The notes: a model not told the origin generated them from the sequence alone. A stretch of DNA of 32,854 nucleotides from Bacteroidaceae bacterium (GCA_017547585.1 JAFYPH010000018.1:1-32854); one strand, 5' to 3'; shown: positions 8,501 through 15,450, numbered from the stretch's first letter. Numbers and translations: made by a program.

Positions 8501-9211
8501 TTCGGTGCGCAGGACATGCCCGAAATTCCCACTCCCGAAATCCCTGTTGCCGAGGAGTGGAGCACCCTCTCGCGTCTGAACAAAGAGCGTGAGCTTGTGG
8601 GAATTTACCTTTCGGCGCACCCTCTGGACGAGTATGCGCTTGTGCTTAACGAATTCTGTAATACGCGTGCAGTGGAGCTTGCCGATAAGAATGCTCTCGC
8701 CGGACGAAAAATTACGATGGGTGGCCTTGTAGCCGACCCGCCGCGAACAGGATTCACCAAAAAGGGTAAGCCCTATGGCGTTGTCTATGTAGAGGACTTT
8801 TCGGGTAAGGCCGAGATTGCTCTTTTCGGCGACGACTGGATACAGAAACAGAACTATTTTATTCCCGGCAACTTTGTGTATATAAACGGAGCGTGTCAGC
8901 CCAAGCAGTGGGACCCCGACTCCTACGACTTTGTTATCAACAACATACGACTCTTGTCCGAGGTCAAAGAGGAGTCTGTGAAGAGCATCACTCTATCCTT
9001 CCCCATCGAGCAGTTGACAGTGAATGTTGTCGAGGATATGATGGAATTTATTAGAAAAAACCCCGGAAAAAGCAAAATAAACTTTAATATTCGCGATGTA
9101 GAGCAGGAATTTACATTAAGTTTAGTATCTTTGGACTATTCAATGAATATTACCCAGGAATTCATAGATTTCATAAAGGGGTTAGATGGATTCGAGTATA
9201 AACTAAATTAA
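5516..9211 (+). CDS. dnaE: DNA polymerase III subunit alpha
   Basis: This is the replicative polymerase catalytic subunit, which works with the sliding clamp and clamp loader. The 1231-residue product begins with a PHP domain (HLHVHTQYSILDG from residue 6, TDHGNMMG near 40). The polymerase core follows with GPGRGSAAGS and PDIDVDF, putting the first two metal-binding aspartates at 466 and 468 and a third near 629 in KMDFLGL. Then come the YQEQVM and fingers regions, tandem helix-hairpin-helix residues (GLCAVKGVGENAV), a beta-clamp-type motif near NSLFG and an OB-fold segment. It is followed by trxA after 20 bp, so dnaE - trxA - the acidic protein likely form one transcript ending at the terminator near 9929. 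Confidence 0.97.
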   Translation: MEDFVHLHVHTQYSILDGQASIPRLVDKAMADGMRGIAVTDHGNMMGIKEFYNYVSKKNKGKAAEEKFKPIIGCEMYMASRRLFNKEGKEDQKAYHLVVLAKNLTGYHNLVKLVSKAWTEGYYYHPRTDKVELEKHKEGLIICSACLGGEIPQLIKNGNLEEAERTVQWFKDTFGEDFYLELQLHKATKERANHEVYPLQVEVNKHLIEYSKKFGIKLVCTNDVHFVDEENAEAHDHLICLNTGKDLNDPNRMLYSKQEWMKTREEMNAMFADCPEALSNTVEICDKVEFYSIDNAPIMPTFAIPEEFGTEEEYRKKYTHEDLFNEFTRDEKGNVVMSQEAGEAKIKKLGGYEKLYRIKLEGDYLRKLTYDGAKKLYPEPFSQELTDRIDFELHIMKTMGFPGYFLIVQDFIKAAREELGVSVGPGRGSAAGSVVAYALSITRVDPIKYDLLFERFLNPDRISLPDIDVDFDDDGRAEVLKWVTNKYGQEKVAHIITYGTMATKLAIKDVARVQKLPLDISNKLCKAIPDRLPDGLKMNLKNAISVVPELREAESSPNEQMHNTIKYAKMLEGNVRNTGVHACGIIICRDAITDHVPTSVAEDKETGEKLLVTQYEGSVIEDTGLIKMDFLGLKTLSVINETVENIRRSLGEEVDIDNIPIDDKLTYDLYCKGNTIGTFQFESPGMQKYLRELQPSTFEDLIAMNALYRPGPMDYIPDFISRKHNPELVKYDIPCMEKYLKDTYGITVYQEQVMLLSRQLADFTRGESDTLRKAMGKKLKDKLDELKPKFINGGKANGHDEKILEKIWADWEKFASYAFNKSHATCYSWVAYQTAYLKAHYPSQYMAGSLSRNLSNITEITKLMQECKSMDINVLGPDVNESHRKFSVNKQGDIRFGLCAVKGVGENAVQSIINEREADGPYTSIFNFVERVNLTACNRKNLECLALSGAFDELPGGIKREQYMAVNSKGEPFLDTLIRYGNRFQQDKNSSQNSLFGAQDMPEIPTPEIPVAEEWSTLSRLNKERELVGIYLSAHPLDEYALVLNEFCNTRAVELADKNALAGRKITMGGLVADPPRTGFTKKGKPYGVVYVEDFSGKAEIALFGDDWIQKQNYFIPGNFVYINGACQPKQWDPDSYDFVINNIRLLSEVKEESVKSITLSFPIEQLTVNVVEDMMEFIRKNPGKSKINFNIRDVEQEFTLSLVSLDYSMNITQEFIDFIKGLDGFEYKLN

Positions 9212-9231
9212 TAACATAAAATCCTAATATT

Positions 9232-9546
9232 ATGGAAATTACAGTAACAGACAACAACTCAAAAGAGTTTTTTGCATCGGAACTTCCTTTGGTACTCGAT
9301 TTTTGGGCTACATGGTGCGGCCCTTGCCGTCAGATTGCTCCCTCGCTCGCCGAGCTTGCCGAGGAGTATGATGGACGTGTGATTGTTGGTAAATGCAACA
9401 TCGAAGAGGCTGTCGACCTCACAGACGAATATGGTATTATGTCTGTACCTACAGTTCTTTTCATCAAGAACGGCGCGGTTGTCGATAAGTTCGTGGGCTC
9501 AATGTCAAAGGCTGCTATTAAAGAGAAATTCGAGAAACTTCTTTAG
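9232..9546 (+). CDS. trxA: Thioredoxin
   Basis: A single thioredoxin domain of 104 residues with the active-site motif WCGPC (Cys29 and Cys32) after the LDFWATW strand, and the cis-proline in SVPTVLF. There is no signal peptide, so it acts in the cytosol as a general dithiol reductant, reduced by thioredoxin reductase. It lies 20 bp after dnaE and 25 bp before a small acidic protein on the same strand. I recall the dnaE-trxA pairing from other Bacteroides genomes; the functional reason is not clear. Confidence 0.95.
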   Translation: MEITVTDNNSKEFFASELPLVLDFWATWCGPCRQIAPSLAELAEEYDGRVIVGKCNIEEAVDLTDEYGIMSVPTVLFIKNGAVVDKFVGSMSKAAIKEKFEKLL

Positions 9547-9571
9547 TATAAACACTTTAAATTAAAGAATT

Positions 9572-9907
9572 ATGCAGAACGACGAATTCAACAAAGAGGA
9601 TATTGATGACGAGAAGACCATCGAGTATATCCGTCAGCGTCTGCCGCAGGACTTGAAGGACAAGTTCAGCGACGATGAGTTCTACTATTTTCTCGACACC
9701 ATTTACGACTACTACGACAAGAGTGGAATCTTCGAGTCGCAGGCCGATCCTAATGGTTACATTGAGATTGATATTGAAGCTATTGCAAAGTATGTTGCAA
9801 AAGAGGCAAAGAAGGATGGCATCGGCGAGTACGATCCCGAGGAGCTTTTCTTTGTTGTCGAGGGTGAGCTTGCTTATTGCGGCGCCATCGACGAGGATGA
9901 GGAGTAG
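9572..9907 (+). CDS. Small acidic conserved hypothetical protein downstream of trxA
   Basis: The 111-residue product is strongly acidic, without signal peptide or membrane helix. Recognisable local features are the EYIRQRLPQDLKDKFSDDEF segment and a tyrosine-rich FYYFLDTIYDYYDKSG helix. A second helix with IEAIAKYVAKEAKKD and an acidic end IDEDEE follow. It is probably cytosolic. I do not recognise a named domain. It closes the dnaE - trxA transcript 21 bp before a strong terminator, and the gene order points to a conserved Bacteroidales gene rather than a spurious frame. Confidence 0.75.
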   Translation: MQNDEFNKEDIDDEKTIEYIRQRLPQDLKDKFSDDEFYYFLDTIYDYYDKSGIFESQADPNGYIEIDIEAIAKYVAKEAKKDGIGEYDPEELFFVVEGELAYCGAIDEDEE

Positions 9908-9928
9908 TCTTTCTCTATTTTAATATAG

Positions 9929-9966
9929 TCTCCGCAGTGGATTTTTCTGCTGCGGAGATTTTTTTT
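9929..9966 (+). terminator. Rho-independent terminator of the dnaE-trxA operon
   Basis: A 9-bp perfect stem (TCTCCGCAG with CTGCGGAGA), a 12-nt loop and a run of eight T. From here to 10116 there is no gene; the only structure noticed is two loosely similar copies of a CCTTAATnTTTGTnGCA sequence near 9993 and 10034. Confidence 0.9.
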
Positions 9967-10116
9967 ATTTTCAGCTATTGGGGTTTATTTTACCCTTAAT
10001 CTTTGTTGCAATTTTATTGGTCTTTATTTCTATCCTTAATTTTTGTCGCACAAAAAGTACGTACAAAAAACGTTCATATAACACTAAAGAGCAATGGAAA
10101 AGCTGCCGTAGAATAT

Positions 10117-10147
10117 AAAAAAGATTGAGGGCTTTTTACCCTCAATC
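10117..10147 (-). terminator. Rho-independent terminator of the asnA-ung operon
   Basis: On the minus strand GATTGAGGG pairs perfectly with CCCTCAATC (9 bp, 7-nt loop), followed by six T. It lies 23 bp past the ung stop codon. Confidence 0.9.
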
Positions 10148-10169
10148 ATAATATCAGAAAATAAAAAAT

Positions 10170-10832
10170 CTACCAATCTATCGGTTCCTTGCCATTCTTT
10201 ATAAGAAAATCATTCGTCAGCGTAAAATGATGATTGCCAAAGAATCCCGCGTAAGCAGAAAGGGGCGAGGGGTGGGGCGACGTGAGCACCAGATGTTTAT
10301 TTCTGTCGATGAACGCACCTTTACGTTGCGCGTAACTTCCCCAGAGAATAAAGACAAGATTCTCGCGCTTCTCGGCAAGGATGCGAATGGCAGCGTCGGT
10401 AAACTCCTCCCATCCGCGACGCTGGTGCGAGCCCGCGTTTCCCGCGCGCACTGTCAGCGTGGCATTCAGCAGCAGCACTCCCTGGTCGCTCCAGCGGGTG
10501 AGGTCGCCATCGGTGGGCAGGGGCTTTCCCGTGTCCGCCGCAATCTCTTTGAAGATGTTCACAAGCGACGGGGGCATCGCAATGCCTTTGTTCACCGAGA
10601 AACAGAGGCCGTTGGCCTGTCCCGCTCCATGGTAGGGGTCCTGCCCGATGATTACCACCTTTACTTTATCGAAGGGGCAGTGGTCGAATGCATTGAAGAT
10701 GAGTTTGGCGGGTGGGTAGACGGTGCCCGACGAATATTCGTTGCGCACAAATTCCGTCAGTTGGGCAAAGTAAGGCTTTTCAAACTCGCCGCCCAGCATC
10801 TTTTTCCAGCTCTCTTCAATCTTTACGTCCAT
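10170..10832 (-). CDS. ung: Uracil-DNA glycosylase
   Basis: Ung removes uracil from DNA to start base-excision repair. The 220-residue product has the family 1 motifs: GQDPYHG with the catalytic Asp65, the uracil-binding LCFSVN, LLLNATLTV, and HPSPLSAY with the catalytic His189 and minor-groove loop. Length and motifs are standard. It is the second gene of an asnA - ung operon, 15 bp after asnA, and is followed by a strong terminator. Confidence 0.97.
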   Translation of the reverse strand: MDVKIEESWKKMLGGEFEKPYFAQLTEFVRNEYSSGTVYPPAKLIFNAFDHCPFDKVKVVIIGQDPYHGAGQANGLCFSVNKGIAMPPSLVNIFKEIAADTGKPLPTDGDLTRWSDQGVLLLNATLTVRAGNAGSHQRRGWEEFTDAAIRILAEKRENLVFILWGSYAQRKGAFIDRNKHLVLTSPHPSPLSAYAGFFGNHHFTLTNDFLIKNGKEPIDW

Positions 10833-10847
10833 CGCCGTGTGAAATTC

Positions 10848-11885
10848 TTAGATTAAGGGAATTCCTATCTTTTTGCACTCCTCGCGCATCTCCTGCGGCC
10901 AGATACTAGCCTGAATCTCGCCAATGTGTGCCTTGTGCAACAGCAGCATACAGAGACGCGACTGTCCCAATCCTCCACCGATGGAGAGGGGCAGGCTGCC
11001 TTCGAGCAGACGGCGGTGGAAATAGAGCTCTTTGCGCTCCTCTTTTCCCGAAATTGCAAGCTGATGCAACAATGCTTCCCTGTCTACGCGGATACCCATT
11101 GACGAAAGCTCGATGGCGCAACCAAGCACGGGCGACCAAATGAACATGTCTCCGTTAAGACCGCAGAAGCCCTCTTCGTTGGGGGTGCTGTAGTCGTCGT
11201 AGTCGGGTGCACGGTTGTCGTGACGTGTGCCGTCGCCCAACTCTCCGCCGATGCCGATGATGAACACAGCCTTGTGCTCTTTGGTGATTGCATTCTCACG
11301 CTCTTTGGGTGTCATATTCGGGTACATGCGGCGCAGCTCCTCGGAGTGGATAAAGTGTATCTTGGCAGGGAGCATAGGCTTCAGTGTGGGGTAGTATTCG
11401 CATAAGGTGTACTCTGTGCGGATGATTGCCGAGTAGATGTCCTCTACAATCTGACGAAGGAAAGCCACGTTGCGCTCCTCGGCGGTGATTACGCGCTCCC
11501 AGTCCCACTGGTCCACGTAGAGTGAGTGAAGGTTGTCGAGCTCCTCGTCGGCGCGTATGGCGTTCATGTCTGTGTAGATGCCGTGGCCGACCTTAATCTC
11601 GTAGTCGGCAAGAGTCACGCGTTTCCATTTTGCAAGCGAGTGAACAACCTCGGCAACAGCGCCGTTCATGTCTTTTATGGGGAAATTTACCGCATTTTCC
11701 ACGCCGTTGAGGTCGTCGTTGAGTCCTGTTCCTCGCAATACGAAGAGGGGGGCTGTTACTCGTCTCAGGCGCAGTGTAGAAGAGAGATTATTCTGGAAAG
11801 TCTCTTTTATCTGTTTGATGGCCAGCTCTGTCTGTTTAAGGTCGAGCAGAGGGCTGTATGTTTCGGGTAAATTGAATATTTTCAT
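10848..11885 (-). CDS. asnA: Aspartate--ammonia ligase (asparagine synthetase A)
   Basis: AsnA makes asparagine from aspartate, ammonia and ATP through an aspartyl-adenylate, using a class II aminoacyl-tRNA-synthetase-like fold. The 345-residue product matches the family along its whole length: TETYSP-like start, LRLRRVTAPLFV, GTGLNDDLNG, a VHSLAKWKR block, the HSEELRRMYP segment and a C-terminal GGGLGQSRLCMLLL. It is slightly longer than the E. coli enzyme (330). It is preceded by a near-perfect promoter and is co-transcribed with ung. Copies of a TTGCACTATTTTT motif at and upstream of the promoter may be relevant to control. Confidence 0.97.
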   Translation of the reverse strand: MKIFNLPETYSPLLDLKQTELAIKQIKETFQNNLSSTLRLRRVTAPLFVLRGTGLNDDLNGVENAVNFPIKDMNGAVAEVVHSLAKWKRVTLADYEIKVGHGIYTDMNAIRADEELDNLHSLYVDQWDWERVITAEERNVAFLRQIVEDIYSAIIRTEYTLCEYYPTLKPMLPAKIHFIHSEELRRMYPNMTPKERENAITKEHKAVFIIGIGGELGDGTRHDNRAPDYDDYSTPNEEGFCGLNGDMFIWSPVLGCAIELSSMGIRVDREALLHQLAISGKEERKELYFHRRLLEGSLPLSIGGGLGQSRLCMLLLHKAHIGEIQASIWPQEMREECKKIGIPLI

Positions 11886-11926
11886 CTTTGTTTGTGTATG
11901 AAACTGTTTCGTGTTTATTCAAGTTG

Positions 11927-11957
11927 CAAAAATAGTGCAAACGGAGTGGAGAACAAA
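11927..11957 (-). promoter_or_regulatory. Promoter of asnA-ung
   Basis: The minus strand shows TTTG (11957-11954), a 19-nt spacer and TATTTTTG (11934-11927), an excellent match to the Bacteroides primary promoter. The predicted start leaves a leader of roughly 35-40 nt before the asnA ATG. Confidence 0.8.
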
Positions 11958-12000
11958 ATAAGTTTACTTGTTTTTTCTCCTAAGGTGCTGCCTATTTTAT

Positions 12001-12062
12001 AAAAATATAGTGCAACCCCACGATTATACAAAAAGCATAATGGAGAATTGCACTATTTTTAT
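12001..12062 (-). terminator. Hairpin at the 3' end of the polyferredoxin/aldo-keto reductase operon
   Basis: On the minus strand TAAAAATAGTGCAA pairs with TTGCACTATATTTTTA (about 14 bp with one bulge) around a 32-nt loop that holds a small inner pairing ATTAT/ATAAT. The sequence after it is T-rich. It begins 29 bp after the aldo-keto reductase stop, so it may be the terminator, although its arms are also repeated in the asnA promoter. Confidence 0.55.
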
Positions 12063-12091
12063 TCCATTCGGGTGGGTGGAGCAATCGCTGC

Positions 12092-13519
12092 CTACCTCAT
12101 CCAAATGTATGTAGTCTTGTCAAACTCGCGCTCCTGTTTCAGGTCCTCCACGAATCTGTCTATTCGTTTCATCTGACGGGGAATGTTGATGTTCTGCGGG
12201 CAGTGCTGCGTACATTTGTTGCAGCCTGTGCAGTGGTCGGCCTGTCGCAGTTTGGGCACCGAACGGTCGTATCCGATGAGGAAGGCGCGTCGAGCCTCGC
12301 GGTAGGTGGGGTCCTGCGATGTCAGCGGCATTCTACCCTCGTTGATGCATTTGTTGAAGTGCTGCAAAATTCCGGGAATGTCGAGGCCGTAGGGGCAGGG
12401 CATGCAGTATTTGCAGTCGTTGCAGGGGATTGTGGGGTAGCGCAGCAGCTGCTGGGCGGTGGAGTCGAGAAAATCCATGTCCTCCTGTGTCAGCGGCTCT
12501 ATGGGCGAGAATGTCTCAATATTTTCCTTCAGGTGCTCCATATAGGGCATTCCGCTGAGCACCGAGAGGATGCCCGGACGTGTGCCTGCGAAGCGGAAGG
12601 CCCACGATGCTATCGAGAGGTCGGGGCGGCGCTCCTTCAGCTGCAATGCAATGTGGTCGGGCACGTTGGCCAGACGTCCGCCGAGCAGCGGCTCCATGAT
12701 TACTGCGGGGATTCCGCGTTTCTCGAGCTCGCCGTAAAGATAGTCGGCGTTGATGTTGCGAGGATGCTCCTCCTGGGCGTGTTTCCAATCGACGTAGTTG
12801 AGCTGAATCTGTGCAAAATCCCATGTGTATTTACCCTCGTCGTGCAGCTTCAGCAGATGATCGAACACCTTGACGTCGCCGTGGAACGACCAGCCGAGGT
12901 TGCGTATGCGTCCCTTCTTGCGGTCCTCGATGAGGTCGTCGAGGACGCCGTTGTTTATGAAACGTGCCTCGAACTCCTCGATGCCTTTGCCCATTCCCAC
13001 GCCGTGCAGCAGCAGATAATCGATGTAGTCCATGTTCAGTTCCTTGAACGAATTTTCGTACATCTTCAGTGTCTCTTCGCGGCTGAACTGCTCGGGCGAG
13101 AGGTTGGATATTTTTGCAGCGATGAAGAATTTGTCTCTCGGGTGGCGGTTGAGCGCAATTCCCGTTACACGTTCGCACTCGCCGTCGCAATATACGGGGG
13201 CAGTGTCAAAGTAGTTTACTCCATGGGCGATGGCGTAGTCTACAAGCTCGTTTACGCCCTCCTGGTCGATGATGCCTGTCTCTTTGTCGCGCAGCGAGAA
13301 CCAGCGCAGACAGCCGTAGCCCAGCAGCGACACTTTGTCGCCGGTGGTGGGTGTCGTGCGGTAGGTCATTCCTCCGCTCTTTTCCTTTTTTGTTGCTGTG
13401 GCGGTTGTTCCTGTGCTTGCGTTGCCGCATCCTACCAATGATGCTCCGCCGATGGCTGCCGTTGCAGCGTTCAGACGTTTGAGAAAGTCGCGGCGGTTGA
13501 TATTTTTGTTGTTCTCCAT
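12092..13519 (-). CDS. Aldo/keto reductase with C-terminal 4Fe-4S ferredoxin domain and twin-arginine/lipobox N-terminus
   Basis: The 475-residue product begins NINRRDFLKRL, a twin-arginine export motif. A short hydrophobic stretch and LVGC follow, so Cys31 would be a possible lipidation site. The TIM-barrel aldo/keto reductase domain spans about residues 55-360 and keeps the catalytic tetrad Asp105, Tyr110, Lys136 and His172. The C-terminus carries two cysteine sets, CNDCKYCMPCP and CTGCNKCTQHCP, as in the COG1453-type reductases. The domain layout is clear; the substrate is not. It lies 12 bp after a membrane polyferredoxin gene and must be co-transcribed, which suggests electrons reach it through Fe-S clusters. 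An exported aldo-keto reductase is odd because NADPH is not available outside the cytosol; alternatively the signal is not used. Confidence 0.88.
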   Translation of the reverse strand: MENNKNINRRDFLKRLNAATAAIGGASLVGCGNASTGTTATATKKEKSGGMTYRTTPTTGDKVSLLGYGCLRWFSLRDKETGIIDQEGVNELVDYAIAHGVNYFDTAPVYCDGECERVTGIALNRHPRDKFFIAAKISNLSPEQFSREETLKMYENSFKELNMDYIDYLLLHGVGMGKGIEEFEARFINNGVLDDLIEDRKKGRIRNLGWSFHGDVKVFDHLLKLHDEGKYTWDFAQIQLNYVDWKHAQEEHPRNINADYLYGELEKRGIPAVIMEPLLGGRLANVPDHIALQLKERRPDLSIASWAFRFAGTRPGILSVLSGMPYMEHLKENIETFSPIEPLTQEDMDFLDSTAQQLLRYPTIPCNDCKYCMPCPYGLDIPGILQHFNKCINEGRMPLTSQDPTYREARRAFLIGYDRSVPKLRQADHCTGCNKCTQHCPQNINIPRQMKRIDRFVEDLKQEREFDKTTYIWMR

Positions 13520-13531
13520 GATACTCGATTT

Positions 13532-15007
13532 TTAGATAGTTCTGTGTGTAACGTGTCCCTCTACATAAATTGCGCTCAGCGGACGTGCCGGGCACAGGTT
13601 CTCGCATGCTCCGCAGCCTATGCAACGCTCGGTGTTTACCACCGGCACCTTGCGCGAAGCCTTGTCGTTGGGGTTGGAGCGTGTCATTGTTATTGCTCCC
13701 ACGGGGCAGTGGCGGGCGCAGTTGTCGCAAGATACATTGTCTGTCTGTGTGATGCAGTTCTCGCGTATAACCACTGCGTGACCAATCTGTGTGGCAGACT
13801 TATCCTCTTTGGTTATCAGACGAATGGCGCCTGTGGGGCACACTTCGCTACACTTTGTACACTCGGGACGGCAGTAGCCTCTCTCGTACGACATTTCGGG
13901 CTGCATAAGTGTGGCAAGATTGCTCGACGGACGCAGCACTTCGTTGGGGCACACTGAGACGCACAACTGGCAGGCGGTGCAACGGTTGGCAAGGTTGCGC
14001 ACGCTCTGTGCTCCGGGGGGGACGATGCGTGTCTCGCGTACGGGGGCTTTCTTGTCCTCGATGATGGCAAGGCCGGCGTTTATCTTTTTCTCCTCGGCCT
14101 TGGCGATGGTGCCCGCCGCGAAGAGGGTGGCTACCGACAGGAAACTGCGGCGCGACGCGTCGCAACCCTCAGCCTCGGCAGTGGCCTTTGTTCTTTTGTA
14201 AGTGTACGAAATTGCGCCTTTCTTGCAGTTCTCCAGACAATCCATGCAGGCTACGCAACGACTGTAGTCGATAGTGTGGCTCTTGCCGTCGATACACGAT
14301 GCCTTGCAGTTGCGCGAGCAGAGTCCGCAGCTGTTGCATTTGGCAGTGTCTATCGTGGGGCGCAACAGAGAGAATCGTGACAATATTCCCAGGAATGTTC
14401 CCACAGGGCAGATAGTGTTGCAGTATGTTCTTCCTCCGCGCCACGAGAGTATTGCGATAATCACCAATGTCGCGGCAGCCACCGAGAATGTGGCGATGCT
14501 TCTTATCCACACGGGGGCAGTGTAGAATGCATAGCTGTCGGCTCTCTCGGCAAAGTAGGCAAGCACGTTGTTACCCGCAATCCACAGCGGCGACAGCAGA
14601 TTCTGCGCGATGCGTCCATATGCGCTGTAGGGGGCCAGCAGTGCCACGGCCGAGCCCACTCCCGCTACCATTGCCACGATGAACAATACAAGCACCGTGT
14701 AGCGCAGGATGTTCTTTGCGGGCGAATAGCTGTAACGATTCTTGCGGCTCTTGCGTCCGAAAAATGCGATAATGTCCTGCATCACTCCCAGCGGACAGAT
14801 TATTGAGCAGTATACTCTGCCCAGCAGCAATGTCAACAGTATCAATGCAATGACAATGGCAACGTTAGTGGCCAGCAGTGCCGGCAGAAACTGAATTTTT
14901 GCCATCCATCCGAGGAATTTGTGTGTCGTTCCCGTAAAGTCGAGGAACAGCAGCGTAATTGCGGCGTAGAATATCGCCGCCAGTCCGATTCTTAATTTTC
15001 GCAACAT
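13532..15007 (-). CDS. Membrane polyferredoxin: NapH-like transmembrane part fused to multiple 4Fe-4S modules
   Basis: The 491-residue product has about five or six hydrophobic helices in residues 8-210, with two NapH-type CxxxCP motifs (Cys67/Cys71 and Cys196/Cys200) that in relatives pass electrons from quinol. Two ferredoxin-like sets follow (Cys224-234 and Cys251-261). Then comes an internal twin-arginine-like sequence RRSFLSVATLFAAG (286-299), and four further cysteine groups ending in CP (343-353, 379-390, 427-434, 462-472). It resembles NapH joined to a NapG-like periplasmic ferredoxin. If the internal signal works, the last part would lie outside the membrane. It is the first gene of a two-gene operon with the Fe-S aldo-keto reductase. 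Function is inferred only as electron transfer. Confidence 0.88.
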   Translation of the reverse strand: MLRKLRIGLAAIFYAAITLLFLDFTGTTHKFLGWMAKIQFLPALLATNVAIVIALILLTLLLGRVYCSIICPLGVMQDIIAFFGRKSRKNRYSYSPAKNILRYTVLVLFIVAMVAGVGSAVALLAPYSAYGRIAQNLLSPLWIAGNNVLAYFAERADSYAFYTAPVWIRSIATFSVAAATLVIIAILSWRGGRTYCNTICPVGTFLGILSRFSLLRPTIDTAKCNSCGLCSRNCKASCIDGKSHTIDYSRCVACMDCLENCKKGAISYTYKRTKATAEAEGCDASRRSFLSVATLFAAGTIAKAEEKKINAGLAIIEDKKAPVRETRIVPPGAQSVRNLANRCTACQLCVSVCPNEVLRPSSNLATLMQPEMSYERGYCRPECTKCSEVCPTGAIRLITKEDKSATQIGHAVVIRENCITQTDNVSCDNCARHCPVGAITMTRSNPNDKASRKVPVVNTERCIGCGACENLCPARPLSAIYVEGHVTHRTI

Positions 15008-15097
15008 GATATTAGTTATTTTATTTTTTATTCATCCAAAAGTCAGGCACTCTATCTTCTGTTGTTGCCCGCCGCGCCTTATATTCGCACATTAGCG

Positions 15098-15105
15098 CAA
15101 ATATA
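15098..15105 (-). promoter_or_regulatory. Promoter -7 box of the polyferredoxin operon
   Basis: TATATTTG on the minus strand, about 90 nt before the ATG at 15007. The -33 region is T-rich without a clear TTTG. The remaining spacer 15008-15097 holds no gene. Confidence 0.5.
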
Positions 15106-15179
15106 GCATATTGTTATTAAATAAAGATAAAAAAGGCGATTTTCTTGTGAAAATAGTTCAAAAAGCACGTTTTTGTTTG

Positions 15180-15187
15180 TACCTTTG
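15180..15187 (+). promoter_or_regulatory. First of three promoter-like -7 boxes ahead of tRNA-Arg
   Basis: TACCTTTG is identical to the -7 box of the tRNA-Glu promoter at the other end of the window. No strong TTTG is seen 19-21 nt upstream of this or the other two copies (15264, 15348), so which copy is used cannot be decided by eye. Confidence 0.5.
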
Positions 15188-15370
15188 CATTGTACGCGAT
15201 GGTACACTGCGCTCGCTGTAAAATATAAAAGCAAGCTTTTTATTTATTTTGCTCGCTTGAAAATACCTTTGCATTGTACGCGAAGGTACACTGCGCTCGC
15301 TGTAAAATATAAAAGCAAGCTTTTTATTTATTTTGCTCGCTTGTAAACACCTTTGCATTGCACGCGAAAA
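15181..15370 (+). repeat. 84-bp tandem repeat (two full copies plus a partial third) upstream of tRNA-Arg
   Basis: Units span 15181-15264 and 15265-15348, and are almost identical; a third partial copy (15349-15370) runs into the tRNA leader. Each starts ACCTTTGCATTG, so each junction forms a promoter-like -7 box: TACCTTTG at 15180-15187 and 15264-15271, and CACCTTTG at 15348-15355. Each full unit also holds a hairpin GCATTGTAC/GTACACTGC with a 6-nt loop, and a second inverted repeat AAGCAAGC/GCTCGCTT around a T-rich loop. The period is a multiple of three, which creates a long but false open frame on the minus strand. Confidence 0.9.
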
Positions 15371-15373
15371 AAT

Positions 15374-15445
15374 GCATCTGTAGTTCAATGGATAGAATGG
15401 AAGATTCCGGTTCTTCAGATTAGGGTTCGATTCCCTACAGGTGTA
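15374..15445 (+). tRNA. tRNA-Arg (anticodon CCG)
   Basis: All arms fold: acceptor GCATCTG with CAGGTGT (two G-U pairs), D stem GTTC/GAAT, anticodon stem GAAGA/TCTTC around loop TTCCGGT (anticodon CCG), and T stem TAGGG/CCCTA with loop TTCGATT. The variable loop is 4 nt and the discriminator is A. CCA is not encoded, the next bases being CAT. This tRNA reads CGG, the arginine codon not served by the inosine-modified ACG tRNA. It has its own terminator just downstream. Confidence 0.95.
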
Positions 15446-15450
15446 CATAC

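Larger units (their letters stand above)
11927..12062. repeat. Three copies of a TTGCACTATTTTT motif around the asnA promoter
   Basis: The motif occurs on the minus strand at 11940-11927, where it forms the -7 region of the asnA promoter. It recurs on the minus strand at 12015-12001 with a TA insertion, and on the plus strand at 12048-12062. The outer two face each other and can pair. Confidence 0.6.

Noticed and set aside
12203-13441. Plus-strand open frame of 412 codons
   Set aside because: It is antisense to the aldo-keto reductase, whose motifs are complete; its product is a Val/Cys/Leu-rich translation without recognisable domains.
15181-15370. Possible CRISPR array
   Set aside because: The repeats are direct and contiguous at 84 bp with no unique spacers, and no cas genes are nearby.
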